Source of the DNA: Alphaproteobacteria bacterium
Lineage (GTDB): Bacteria > Pseudomonadota > Alphaproteobacteria > CAAHEQ01 > UBA3637
NCBI GenBank assembly: GCA_017533325.1
Contig: JAFXIF010000015.1
Location: 1 to 38,914 of the forward strand
Direction of reading: 5' to 3'
DNA: 38,914 nt
A program made the position numbers and the translations under genes. The notes under the pieces were generated by a model. That model was not told the DNA's origin. It worked only from the letters and a program-made list of their open reading frames with translations, and searched no databases. Positions 18,363-26,657 of this stretch are shown piece after piece; within the stretch, counting starts at the first letter, position 1, and every line of letters begins with the position of its first letter.

Positions 18363-19385
18363 ATGAAATTAGAAAACAAAACAATTTTAACAGGAGTCAA
18401 ACCAACAGGCACTTTGCATATCGGTAATTATTTCGGCGCTATTAAACCAATGATTGAATTTGGTCAAAAAACGGCTGAACAAAATGCAACGCACATCATG
18501 TTTGTTGCAGATTATCATGCTATTAACGCTATTAAAGACCCTGTTTTTTTGGCAAAAACAACAAAAGAATTGGCTTCAGCTTATTTAGCCGCCGGGTTAG
18601 ATCCGAACCATTCTGTTTTTTATCGCCAATCCGATATTCCCGAAATCTTTGAATTGACAACTATTTTAATGGCCTATACCCCAAAAGGATTTATGAATAA
18701 AGCGCATGCTTATAAAGCAGCCGTGGATAAAAATTTGGCAAAAAATGAACCGCAAGATGCCGGTATTAATATGGGATTATATACTTATCCTGTTTTAATG
18801 GCCGCCGATATTTTAGCTTATGATACGGATATTGTCCCAGTTGGAAAAGATCAGGTGCAACATGTTGAAATTGCTGCAGATATTGCCGGCGCCATTAATG
18901 CTGTTTATGAAGCCGAAGTTCTTAAAATTCCAACAAGCTTTTTAAAAGAAGAAACGCAAATTGTCCCAGGTATTGATGGGCAAAAAATGAGCAAGAGCTA
19001 TAACAATGTTATCCCGCTTTTTGGAACGGACAGCGAAATCAAAAAAGCAGTTATGAGCATTAAAACAGATTGTCAGGATATTAATGATCCGAAAAATCCG
19101 GAAGATATTTTACTTTACCATATTGCAAAAGGAATTGCCCCGAATGAATTGGTGATGGAAATAAAAGAAGGATTGGAAAAAGGCGGTATGGGATATGGAA
19201 CCATCAAAAAAATGCTGTTGCAATCCATTTTGAATGATTTAGGCGAAAAACGGGAAAAATATAATTATTATATTTCTCATTTTGACGAAGTCGAAGACAT
19301 GTTGCAACAAGGCGCTCAAAAAGCAAGAGCAATTTCAGGCGCTGTTTTAGCTCGAGTAAAAAATCATATTTTTAACCGAAAATAA
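18363..19385 (+). CDS. trpS: Tryptophanyl-tRNA synthetase
   Basis: This 340-residue class I synthetase charges tRNA-Trp. The HIGH-type motif is TGTLHIGNYFGA (residues 16-26) and the KMSKS loop is GQKMSKSYNN. The middle has TYPVLMAADILAYDTDIVPVGKDQ, characteristic of TrpRS. The length is normal for bacterial TrpRS (about 330-340). The start follows AAGGAT. It lies between the lysozyme-like gene and the LOG-like gene with gaps of 12-13 bases, so all three are probably one transcript. Confidence 0.97.
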   Translation: MKLENKTILTGVKPTGTLHIGNYFGAIKPMIEFGQKTAEQNATHIMFVADYHAINAIKDPVFLAKTTKELASAYLAAGLDPNHSVFYRQSDIPEIFELTTILMAYTPKGFMNKAHAYKAAVDKNLAKNEPQDAGINMGLYTYPVLMAADILAYDTDIVPVGKDQVQHVEIAADIAGAINAVYEAEVLKIPTSFLKEETQIVPGIDGQKMSKSYNNVIPLFGTDSEIKKAVMSIKTDCQDINDPKNPEDILLYHIAKGIAPNELVMEIKEGLEKGGMGYGTIKKMLLQSILNDLGEKREKYNYYISHFDEVEDMLQQGAQKARAISGAVLARVKNHIFNRK

Positions 19386-19397
19386 GGAAAATTTATT

Positions 19398-20045
19398 ATG
19401 AAAAAAACTCTTTTTCTTTTATCTTTTTTTATCTTCTCAACACCTGCTCTTTCTGCGATTGAGAATATTGCAGTTATCGGGTCATCAAATAAAAATTTTA
19501 ACTCGACTTATTCAAAAAATGTTTCCCAGTTGGCATCTTATTTAGTCAGTCAAAAAAAGAATATTGTCTGTGCCGGAACAGGAATGGGTTTAGCAGGAAC
19601 TTTTTTAAAAACAGCCTATAATAAAAAAGGAAATGTGACTGCCGTTTCCTATCAGGAACAAGATGAAACAAACTGCCCTAAAAATCATCCTTGTCAAACA
19701 ATGGATATGACAACCGTTCAAAATTTTGCAGGGCAAGCAGATATCTTTATTCGTGACAGCGAAGCACTTGTCTTCCTTCCGGGAGGATTTGATGTGATGT
19801 ATGTTTTTAATTATTTTGAAACGCTTGTGCAAAATAAAAAACAGCCCTATAAACCGGTTGTTTTCCTTAATACCAATCATTATTGGGATCGCATGAATGA
19901 AATGTTGATTGAAATGCGCCGCCAAAATATTTTAAGTAAAGAAATGTTAGATGCAATCGCTTTTGAAAATAAACCGAACAATGTTTTAAAAACAATTGAG
20001 AAACTTCAAAAAAACATTGAAAAAAATTTAAGAAACGAAAAATAA
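19398..20045 (+). CDS. Exported LOG-family (lysine decarboxylase-like fold) protein
   Basis: The 215-residue protein carries a clean signal peptide (KKTLFLLSFFIFSTPALSA, cleavage near residue 20) ahead of a Rossmann-type LOG domain: IAVIGSS, then CAGTGMGLAGTFLKTAYNK, then LVFLPGGFDVMYVFNYFE. LOG enzymes release cytokinin-like bases from nucleotides using PGGxGTxxE. Here the GT pair and its spacing are altered, although Glu is kept in NYFE. Export to the periplasm and the altered motif make a normal LOG phosphoribohydrolase role doubtful; it may bind nucleotides. Confidence 0.75.
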   Translation: MKKTLFLLSFFIFSTPALSAIENIAVIGSSNKNFNSTYSKNVSQLASYLVSQKKNIVCAGTGMGLAGTFLKTAYNKKGNVTAVSYQEQDETNCPKNHPCQTMDMTTVQNFAGQADIFIRDSEALVFLPGGFDVMYVFNYFETLVQNKKQPYKPVVFLNTNHYWDRMNEMLIEMRRQNILSKEMLDAIAFENKPNNVLKTIEKLQKNIEKNLRNEK

Positions 20046-20063
20046 AGAATAAAAAATCCACCT

Positions 20064-20175
20064 TTGAACTGTCCTTTCTTTTTTTTCTTATTATACTAAA
20101 TTCCCCCGAAGTTTGCTATCTCTATTCTTCGGGGGGACTTTTTTTCCTGTCCAACTTTTTTTTAGGACAGTTCAA
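20064..20175. repeat. Nested inverted-repeat element between convergent genes (possible IS3-like MITE)
   Basis: Perfect 12-base inverted repeats TTGAACTGTCCT (20064-20075) and AGGACAGTTCAA (20164-20175) bound a 112-base stretch. It contains an inner hairpin (20103-20111 with 20127-20135) and a CCTGTCCAACTTTTT stretch near the right end. TGAACTGTCC ends and TGTCCAACTTTTT resemble, from memory, IS3-family insertion-sequence ends. No transposase or clear target duplication is present. The repeat GGACAG at the right could also pair with CTGTCC at 20147-20152, giving alternative hairpins. Confidence 0.5.
20103..20142. terminator. Strong hairpin terminator between the LOG-like and YhdP-like genes
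   Basis: The nine-base GC-rich stem CCCCCGAAG / CTTCGGGGG with a 15-base loop is followed by GACTTTTTTT on the plus strand. It sits 58 bases after the LOG-like stop and serves as the terminator of the plus-strand operon. T-rich flanks on the left may let it work on the minus strand as well. Confidence 0.8.
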
Positions 20176-20192
20176 TTTTAGGGTATTTTTTA

Positions 20193-23100
20193 TCAGAAGA
20201 ATCGACCTAAAATACCGGGAGCAATACTGGAAAGCGGTTTAAAGGAAACAATCGGATTTGCTGGTGTTCCCGTTACTTCATATTTAACCCCCATTAAACC
20301 GCCACCTTTTGAATCTTTAAATAAATGTCCGATAACAGGAATTCGCCCCGGCAATGAATTAATAATATATGCCGGAATAACGGAACCCGATAACGCTAAT
20401 GAAGATAAGGCTGCTCGCCCTGAAAAGGTTATCCCCAAAGCCGTTCCGTATGTTACGCCATCTTTTATAAATAATGTGAAATTAGGCGATAATTCAAAAC
20501 TAGCTTCACCATTTGAAAAACTTAAATCATTTCCTTGAATAGCATCCCAAATACCCAAAATCGTAACCGCCTGCATCACAAAACCTGGCTTTTTAAGCTT
20601 AATATCTTTTAATTTTAAATCACCCGCAAAACCACCATTTGGCAATACCTTTCCTTTAACTTCGGCACTTCCTTTTTCAAATTGATCTGAAAAACCTAAA
20701 CGATTTAATAAATCACCAACATCCGTTGTTAAGGCATCTAATCGCCCGTCTTTTGGCGTATAATTAACCGAAACAGGTTCTCTGCCCATAGCAAACAAAA
20801 ATAAATTTTGCCACAATGATCCGTTTCGATAAGCTTTTAAAGCAACTTGTTTTAACGGCATATCTTTATTCAATGTTAAAGAATCTAAATTAACATCTAA
20901 ATAAATTTCGGCTAAATTATTGCCTCCTAAAGGAGTCATTTTCAACTCAGGATTAGGATTCGGTTCGGCATTTTTTAAAAGAGGAAACTCTTTTAATCCA
21001 CTGATATTTAATTTTGAACCGGAAAGGTTTAATTTAAAGAATTCTTTTTCATAATATTCAACATTTCCTTTAAAATCAGAATCTTGAAGTTGTGCTTGTT
21101 CAATATTTAAAGAGAAACCCCGTCCTTTTAAGAAAACATTTCCTTTTAATTTCGTTTGTTTATCGGCCTGATAATCGAATAAAATTTTGGAAAGCCATCC
21201 ATTCGAATCAATTGAAAAAGTTGTGTTTAATTGACCCGCCTCCCCTTCATTTTTTAAATAAGTCAACGGGTTAAAAATAACTTTTGCTGTTTTTAAATCA
21301 CCATTTAAATCAAACCGATAAATCCCATTCATGTCCTTTTGAATAACGCCATCTAAATAAAAAGGTCCTTGTATAAAAGTTGAAATATCATTGTAATAAG
21401 GCTTTAAAACTTGATCATTAATCAGCCCTTTCACTTCATATTTACTTTGAAGCGGATTTTTTAAAGTCGGAGCAAAAAACTCATCCCACTTAATTTGAAG
21501 CGGAACACCCAACGAATAAGCTTTACCATTTAATGAAAGTTTTTCATTATCCACAACCAATGAAAAATCCGATTGTTCCAATTTAACCGGCATCTGCTCT
21601 AAAGAAATCGTTCCATCTTTTAAATTAGCTTTTACATCCACTTTGATATCAGATGGTTTTAATGAATCAGTTAACGGAAAGTTTAAAAAGACCTCTCCTG
21701 TTGCCATTCCACTCACCTGATTCGGTAAAATTCCAAAGGAACGAATTAAATCTAAAGGTTTTTGGTCAATTAAAGAAAGCATTTCTTGAACAGGCCCGGA
21801 AACTTTTAATTCGATTTTCGAATTTGAAACATCATCCAATAAATCAGTTAAATAAACATTCCCGACTTCAAGCTGAACGTTGTTCATTTTTCCGCTTGTT
21901 GCAAAAATTTCAACTCTATCCGGATAAAGCATCACTTTGCCTGCGGCTTTTTCAACAGGTGGTAACGGCTTTAAATAATGAACGTCAACACCGGAAAAAG
22001 AAACATCACCAATTAAATCAGAAATCTCACTTCCTTTAAAATAAAGAGTAAAAAGCGCCGTTGTCAAAGAGCCATTTTTCAAATTTTCTTTAACCCAGGC
22101 ATGTGCATCCGGACCTAAATAAGAGGGCCAAACAACAGAAATCTGATCAGTCGGAATATTGTTTAAACGAGCATTAATCGTTGTTGTTATCTCATTTAAA
22201 TCATTTGAATTTAAAAAAGATCCGATACCGTTAATCACAATATCAACATCAGCACTTAATCCGCTTGAAAGCTCAACATCAACCGGCCGGATAAATAATT
22301 GCTCCAACTGATTACCAAAAACACCCTGAGCCCTTATCTTTTTAATAGGATAAACAATATCAAGCGGATGCGGAAGATATATGCTACCCTTTCCATTTGT
22401 TTCAACATTAAAAGAAAGTTTTTGAACCATTTCTTTAAAAGATGAATCTTTCTTTTCAAATGAAATTTCACCTTCTACCGTTCCTGAAAGTGAAACTTTA
22501 AACCCATTAAAAATATCAATGGCTCTGCCCATTTCATTTAATCTTAAATCATTAAAATTGGATTGAAATGTGATTATTTTAGCCGGCACGTTTAAATATG
22601 CATCAACAATCAACGTCATCGGTTTTTTCTTATCCACAATCATTTGTCCGAAAGAGGAAATTTCATATTTATAAAACCGATGGCGCTTCAATGTTAAATT
22701 TAAATTCGGAAATTCAAATAATTTACCTTCTTTCAAATCATTTAAGACAACAGTTGAATTTTTAAGGGTAAATTTGCGCAATTTTGAAAGCGTTGACAAT
22801 GATTTAATCGCATCATTAATAATAATGCGTTGATCTTGAACTAAAATTGGATTAACCGAAGCCAAGTCTTTTTCAACCTCTTTTTTAACAAGGTCTTCTT
22901 CTAAAGGTTTATCTTCCAAAATAAACTGATTATTTTTATTTAAAGTAACATATAAATAGGCATTGGAAAGAAAAATATTTTTAGGAACAAAGCTCAATGA
23001 AAAAAGTTGCATAAGTCCATAAGAAAATTTAACATTCGGCAACTTTAAAATTTCTTTATTCTGAGCATCCTTTAATTCAAGGTTATCAATTTGAACATGA

Positions 23101-23342
23101 AAAAGCCCCATACGGGAGGCGCGCGCAGACAGAACAATACTTTCTGCGCTTAAATGCAAATTTTTTGAGGGTGATAAATAAGATTCAACTTTCGGCAATA
23201 AAAAACCCAAGTCAACCGGTTCTTTATGAAGCTTATAATAAGCAACGCTTATCAAGACAAAAATCGTGCAAACAAAAATAATGAAAAAATATTTCAATCC
23301 CAATAAAGAATACTTCAATGGTTTATTAATTCTTTTTTTCAT
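20193..23342 (-). CDS. YhdP/AsmA-family envelope protein (DUF3971, AsmA-like C-terminus)
   Basis: This 1049-residue protein has one N-terminal transmembrane anchor (about residues 13-33) and a long beta-rich periplasmic body. The C-terminal block is diagnostic of the YhdP/AsmA-like family: VTILGIWDAIQGNDLSFSNG, then SGSVIPAYIINSLPGRIPVIG, then GTPANPIVSFKPLSSIAPG at the end. Relatives form bridge-like grooves that move phospholipids from the inner to the outer membrane, so a similar envelope-lipid role is likely. The ATG overlaps the PiT stop (ATGA). It is the last gene of the PBP1A-led operon and ends TGA-TAA. Confidence 0.88.
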   Translation of the reverse strand: MKKRINKPLKYSLLGLKYFFIIFVCTIFVLISVAYYKLHKEPVDLGFLLPKVESYLSPSKNLHLSAESIVLSARASRMGLFHVQIDNLELKDAQNKEILKLPNVKFSYGLMQLFSLSFVPKNIFLSNAYLYVTLNKNNQFILEDKPLEEDLVKKEVEKDLASVNPILVQDQRIIINDAIKSLSTLSKLRKFTLKNSTVVLNDLKEGKLFEFPNLNLTLKRHRFYKYEISSFGQMIVDKKKPMTLIVDAYLNVPAKIITFQSNFNDLRLNEMGRAIDIFNGFKVSLSGTVEGEISFEKKDSSFKEMVQKLSFNVETNGKGSIYLPHPLDIVYPIKKIRAQGVFGNQLEQLFIRPVDVELSSGLSADVDIVINGIGSFLNSNDLNEITTTINARLNNIPTDQISVVWPSYLGPDAHAWVKENLKNGSLTTALFTLYFKGSEISDLIGDVSFSGVDVHYLKPLPPVEKAAGKVMLYPDRVEIFATSGKMNNVQLEVGNVYLTDLLDDVSNSKIELKVSGPVQEMLSLIDQKPLDLIRSFGILPNQVSGMATGEVFLNFPLTDSLKPSDIKVDVKANLKDGTISLEQMPVKLEQSDFSLVVDNEKLSLNGKAYSLGVPLQIKWDEFFAPTLKNPLQSKYEVKGLINDQVLKPYYNDISTFIQGPFYLDGVIQKDMNGIYRFDLNGDLKTAKVIFNPLTYLKNEGEAGQLNTTFSIDSNGWLSKILFDYQADKQTKLKGNVFLKGRGFSLNIEQAQLQDSDFKGNVEYYEKEFFKLNLSGSKLNISGLKEFPLLKNAEPNPNPELKMTPLGGNNLAEIYLDVNLDSLTLNKDMPLKQVALKAYRNGSLWQNLFLFAMGREPVSVNYTPKDGRLDALTTDVGDLLNRLGFSDQFEKGSAEVKGKVLPNGGFAGDLKLKDIKLKKPGFVMQAVTILGIWDAIQGNDLSFSNGEASFELSPNFTLFIKDGVTYGTALGITFSGRAALSSLALSGSVIPAYIINSLPGRIPVIGHLFKDSKGGGLMGVKYEVTGTPANPIVSFKPLSSIAPGILGRFF

Positions 23343-24346
23343 AATAAGACCCCAAAATTTTTAGCAAAATACATAAATACATAACATAAAAGACCGGCAC
23401 TTAAAGGCGCAACTCCCCAAGAACAAAAAACCAATCCGGCCACTTTTAATTTAAGACCATCAATCCCTTTTGACAAGGCTATGGCAATAATGGATCCAAT
23501 AATTGCTTCTGATAACGGAACGGGAATTAAGGGAAAAGACGGCAAAGAAAGGGCTTCTAAAAAATTTTTAAGCGCCGAACTTGAAAAACAAAATAAAGTC
23601 AGTGCAGAGGAAAAAACAACAATAAAGGCTTCCATCGGCGATAAAGGGAACATGCCTTTACTCACCGTTTTAATCACGCGTTTATCAGCTCCCAAAAAAC
23701 CGATACTTACCCCTAATGCCGTTAAGAAAAATAAAAGAGCTGTCATCTTTTTATCAACAGAAATAAATGGCCCTGCAATGCTGGCAATATTATTGGCGCC
23801 TAAGGAATAAGCACAAAATGAACCAACGATAATAAGCAATAAGCGAATAACAACATCGCGATATAAAAGTTTGATCGGATGTTTCTTTAATAATTTTTTT
23901 AAAAAGTAAAATAAGGCAAACGCCAATAAACCGGATAAAAACGGTGTTGCCACCCACCCTAAAAAACTTTTCAATACCAAATGATTATCAATGGATAAAT
24001 GATGAAAAACATTTAAGGAAATTAATGCTCCGGTGCTTGTTTGTGTAATCGAAGCCGGGATTCCCAGTAAACTTAAAATGTAAATCACAAGACCGGCTGA
24101 AACGCAAACAAAAAATGCTTCTTGAAAAGAATTTACCACTGCTAATTGATTCACATGGCTCGTTGTAGCATACCCACTCAAAAACACGCCAAGGAAAATA
24201 AACAAAGATGCCAATAAAGCGGCTGTTTTCAAACGAATCATTCTGGTTCCGATTGCGCTACCAAATAAGTTACTGAGGTTATTCTTCCCTAAGGACCAAC
24301 CCAAGAAAACCGCACCCGACATAAAGAAACAATCTAAAATTGTCAT
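23339..24346 (-). CDS. PiT-family inorganic phosphate (anion) transporter
   Basis: The 335-residue membrane protein has about ten hydrophobic segments and the duplicated PiT signature in variant form: SLGKNNLSNLFGSAIGTRM near residue 18 and SLGANNIASIAGPFIS near 180. Classical PiT proteins carry GANDVANAF with Asp; here both copies have Asn at that position. The gene follows a DUF47/PhoU-like gene by nine bases, the usual partner of PiT transporters. Phosphate uptake is likely, but the changed motif leaves room for another anion such as sulfate. An AGGA site precedes the ATG. Confidence 0.82.
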   Translation of the reverse strand: MTILDCFFMSGAVFLGWSLGKNNLSNLFGSAIGTRMIRLKTAALLASLFIFLGVFLSGYATTSHVNQLAVVNSFQEAFFVCVSAGLVIYILSLLGIPASITQTSTGALISLNVFHHLSIDNHLVLKSFLGWVATPFLSGLLAFALFYFLKKLLKKHPIKLLYRDVVIRLLLIIVGSFCAYSLGANNIASIAGPFISVDKKMTALLFFLTALGVSIGFLGADKRVIKTVSKGMFPLSPMEAFIVVFSSALTLFCFSSSALKNFLEALSLPSFPLIPVPLSEAIIGSIIAIALSKGIDGLKLKVAGLVFCSWGVAPLSAGLLCYVFMYFAKNFGVLL

Positions 24347-24355
24347 ATTATTTTC

Positions 24356-25021
24356 CTATAATGCGTGTTTAACCGCCATAATATTTAAAATATCAGCAGC
24401 ATCTTCTGCAATATCAGAAATTTTTTCAATGTGATAAACAAATTCTTTTAATTGAATTTGTCTTGCCAACTCTATTTTTTCATTGAAAACCATTTCTTTT
24501 AACTTTAATGCTTCTTCATCCACAAAATGTTCCGTTGTATAGGTTTGAAGCGTAAACTCTTTAATGCTTTTTCCTGAAAAGAAAGTGCGCACACCGGATA
24601 CAAGTGAACCGACACATTCCAAATCCCAATGAATCATTTTAATCAATCCCTCTTTTAACGAGGTAAAAACTTTTGGTTTTTCAACACTTACAACCAATAA
24701 ATTCGATTCATATTTATTAATCACTTTATCGCACATTTCAAGCAACTTCAAAATGTCCGATCTCATATCCGGCAAAATCATATATTGATATAAATTATTT
24801 TCAATTTTCCGCCGATATGCATCATTTTCAGCTTCCAAAGTTGAAACTTTATGCACCAACTCCAAAAAAGAACTTGAAGCCCCTTCTTCAAGATAAATTT
24901 TCATTGCTTGACCATAAAAAATGCCCGCCTGAATAATATTTAACAAAAAGGCCGTTATCATTTTTTCAAGTTCATGCGTTTTTTTAAAAATATCCAAACC
25001 CAAAAGCGTTTTTCTTTTCAT
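24356..25021 (-). CDS. DUF47 / PhoU-like accessory protein of the PiT transporter
   Basis: The all-helical protein of about 221 residues resembles DUF47 (PhoU-like) proteins that pair with PiT transporters. It has the long helical heptad pattern and the C-terminal HVEKISDIAEDAAD-type motif (here VYHIEKISDIAEDAADILN), with acidic metal-binding residues. I choose the ATG at 25021 (MKRKTLLG), five to six bases after AGAGG and just after the prfB stop. A longer frame from 25045 would overlap prfB. It probably regulates the transporter encoded next. Confidence 0.82.
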   Translation of the reverse strand: MKRKTLLGLDIFKKTHELEKMITAFLLNIIQAGIFYGQAMKIYLEEGASSSFLELVHKVSTLEAENDAYRRKIENNLYQYMILPDMRSDILKLLEMCDKVINKYESNLLVVSVEKPKVFTSLKEGLIKMIHWDLECVGSLVSGVRTFFSGKSIKEFTLQTYTTEHFVDEEALKLKEMVFNEKIELARQIQLKEFVYHIEKISDIAEDAADILNIMAVKHAL

Positions 25022-25022
25022 T

Positions 25023-26145
25023 TTAAACCTCTTGATTTTGTTCATCTTTGGCTTTTAATCCGGAAAGCGAAGCGCGCATAAAGGAATTTAAATCTCCGTC
25101 TAAAACACCACCTGTATCAGATGTTTCATAACCGGTTCTTAAATCTTTTACCATTTGATAAGGTTGCAAAACATAAGATCTGATTTGATTTCCCCATCCG
25201 TTATCGCCTTTTAAGTCTTCAATTTCTCCTTGTTCTTTTTTTCGTTTTTGAAGTTCTAATTCATACAATCTGGATTTTAACATATTAAAGGCTTCATCTT
25301 TGTTTTGAAATTGAGAACGACCTGTTTGACTTTGAACCACAATACCTGTTGGAATATGAGTGATTCGAACGGCACTTTCCGTTCTGTTCACATGCTGACC
25401 GCCGGCACCGGATGCCCTGAAAACATCAATCCTTAAATCTGCCGGATTAATATCAATTTCAATCGAGTCATCCACAACCGGATATACCCAAACAGAGGCA
25501 AAACTTGTGTGCCGTCTGGCATTGGAATCAAACGGAGAAATTCGAACCAAACGATGAACTCCGGATTCATATTTGAGCCACCCGTAAGCATTCACCCCTT
25601 CAATTTTCATCGTAGCGGATTTAATGCCTGCCTCATCCCCTTGACTTTCTTCCAATAATGAAACTTTATATCCGTTTTTTTCCGCCCAACGCATATACAT
25701 TCGCATGAGCATTGACGCCCAATCTTGAGATTCTGTTCCACCGGCTCCTGAATGAATTTCCAAAAAGCTGTCATTCGCATCCCCTTCTTTGCAAAGCAAA
25801 GAGGCCAATAACATTTCTTCAACAACAAGGTCCAAATTTGAAAATGAGATTTCCGCTTCCGATAAAAGCTCCAATTCGCCTTCCATTTCAGCCAGCTCAA
25901 TCATTTCATAGGTGGAAGAAACAGTGTTTTCCAATTCTTCAATTTTTTCGATTTGAGCGATAAGCCGGGTTCTTTCACTGATAAGCTTTTGCGCTCTTTC
26001 CGGATTTTCCCATAAAGAGACTTCAGAAGTTAAGGAATCCAATTCATCTTTTCTGAGCTTTGCATTATCCCAGTCAAAGACGTCCTTTCAGCAAATCAAT
26101 TGCCGTTTGATATTTTTGCTTAAATGCTAAAATTTCTGCTTTCAT
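25023..26145 (-). CDS. prfB: Peptide chain release factor 2 (programmed frameshift)
   Basis: RF2 ends translation at UAA and UGA. The ATG at 26145 follows AGGAGT and opens a 23-codon frame that ends in TGA (26076-26074). A +1 shift at CTT-TGA-C joins it to the long frame (DWDNAKLRKDELDSL), giving 373 residues. The anticodon-like tripeptide SPF is at 203-205 and the catalytic GGQ (ASGAGGQHVNR) at 248-250, almost the E. coli positions. The autoregulatory shift senses low RF2. It lies in the operon between a small unknown gene after PBP1A and the DUF47 gene. Confidence 0.96.
26073..26088 (-). promoter_or_regulatory. prfB +1 programmed frameshift signal
   Basis: The order on the minus strand is AAAGGA (26088-26083), three bases (CGT), then CTT-TGA-C (26079-26073). 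The internal Shine-Dalgarno at this 3-base distance pulls the ribosome forward one base when UGA is read slowly. The layout matches the classic E. coli prfB site, although the SD is weaker than AGGGGG. Confidence 0.93.
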
Positions 26146-26172
26146 GTTTACTCCTTTTTTAGCACACCTAGC

Positions 26173-26649
26173 TTATCTTCCTCTTATTTTTGAAAAAAGA
26201 GAAACCATAAACGTATTTATTTTTCGAACGGGTTTTGCCCCACAAACTCTTGCTTTTACGCTTTTAACAAAAAAAGAATAATCCCGTTTTAAATCCATTT
26301 GTTCTTCAGTCATAACATCTTTTACAATTTGCATACGAACTTTTCTGTCTCGAAGCAAATATTCCATATCCAAAATTTCTGCCTGACACAGTTCTTTATA
26401 ATTTCTTAACCTGTCCGGATGCGGATTTTCTTCACTCAAAACAGTGGCAATATCTCTTGTTTTATCAAACTCTTTTCTTTCTTGCTGATTTTTTGAATTT
26501 TCTTTTAAAGCATCAGAAAGAGTGTGTATTTCCTTTTTGCCGGTCATTAAAAATTTAACATGATCATAAACAAAGGCAGAGCGCAAAAGCTTTCTGGCTC
26601 TTCTTAATTTTTCTTCAATCGGCATATAATTAAATAAATCTCTATCCAT
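26173..26649 (-). CDS. Charged helical protein of unknown function
   Basis: The 158-residue protein starts after TAGGAGTAAAG, nine bases past the PBP1A stop. It is rich in Lys, Arg and Glu with predicted long helices, no signal peptide and no transmembrane segment. The C-terminus is strongly basic (GAKPVRKINTF to KIRGR). I recognise no family. Its position between PBP1A and prfB suggests it is co-expressed with them. Confidence 0.7.
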   Translation of the reverse strand: MDRDLFNYMPIEEKLRRARKLLRSAFVYDHVKFLMTGKKEIHTLSDALKENSKNQQERKEFDKTRDIATVLSEENPHPDRLRNYKELCQAEILDMEYLLRDRKVRMQIVKDVMTEEQMDLKRDYSFFVKSVKARVCGAKPVRKINTFMVSLFSKIRGR

Positions 26650-26657
26650 CTTTACTC

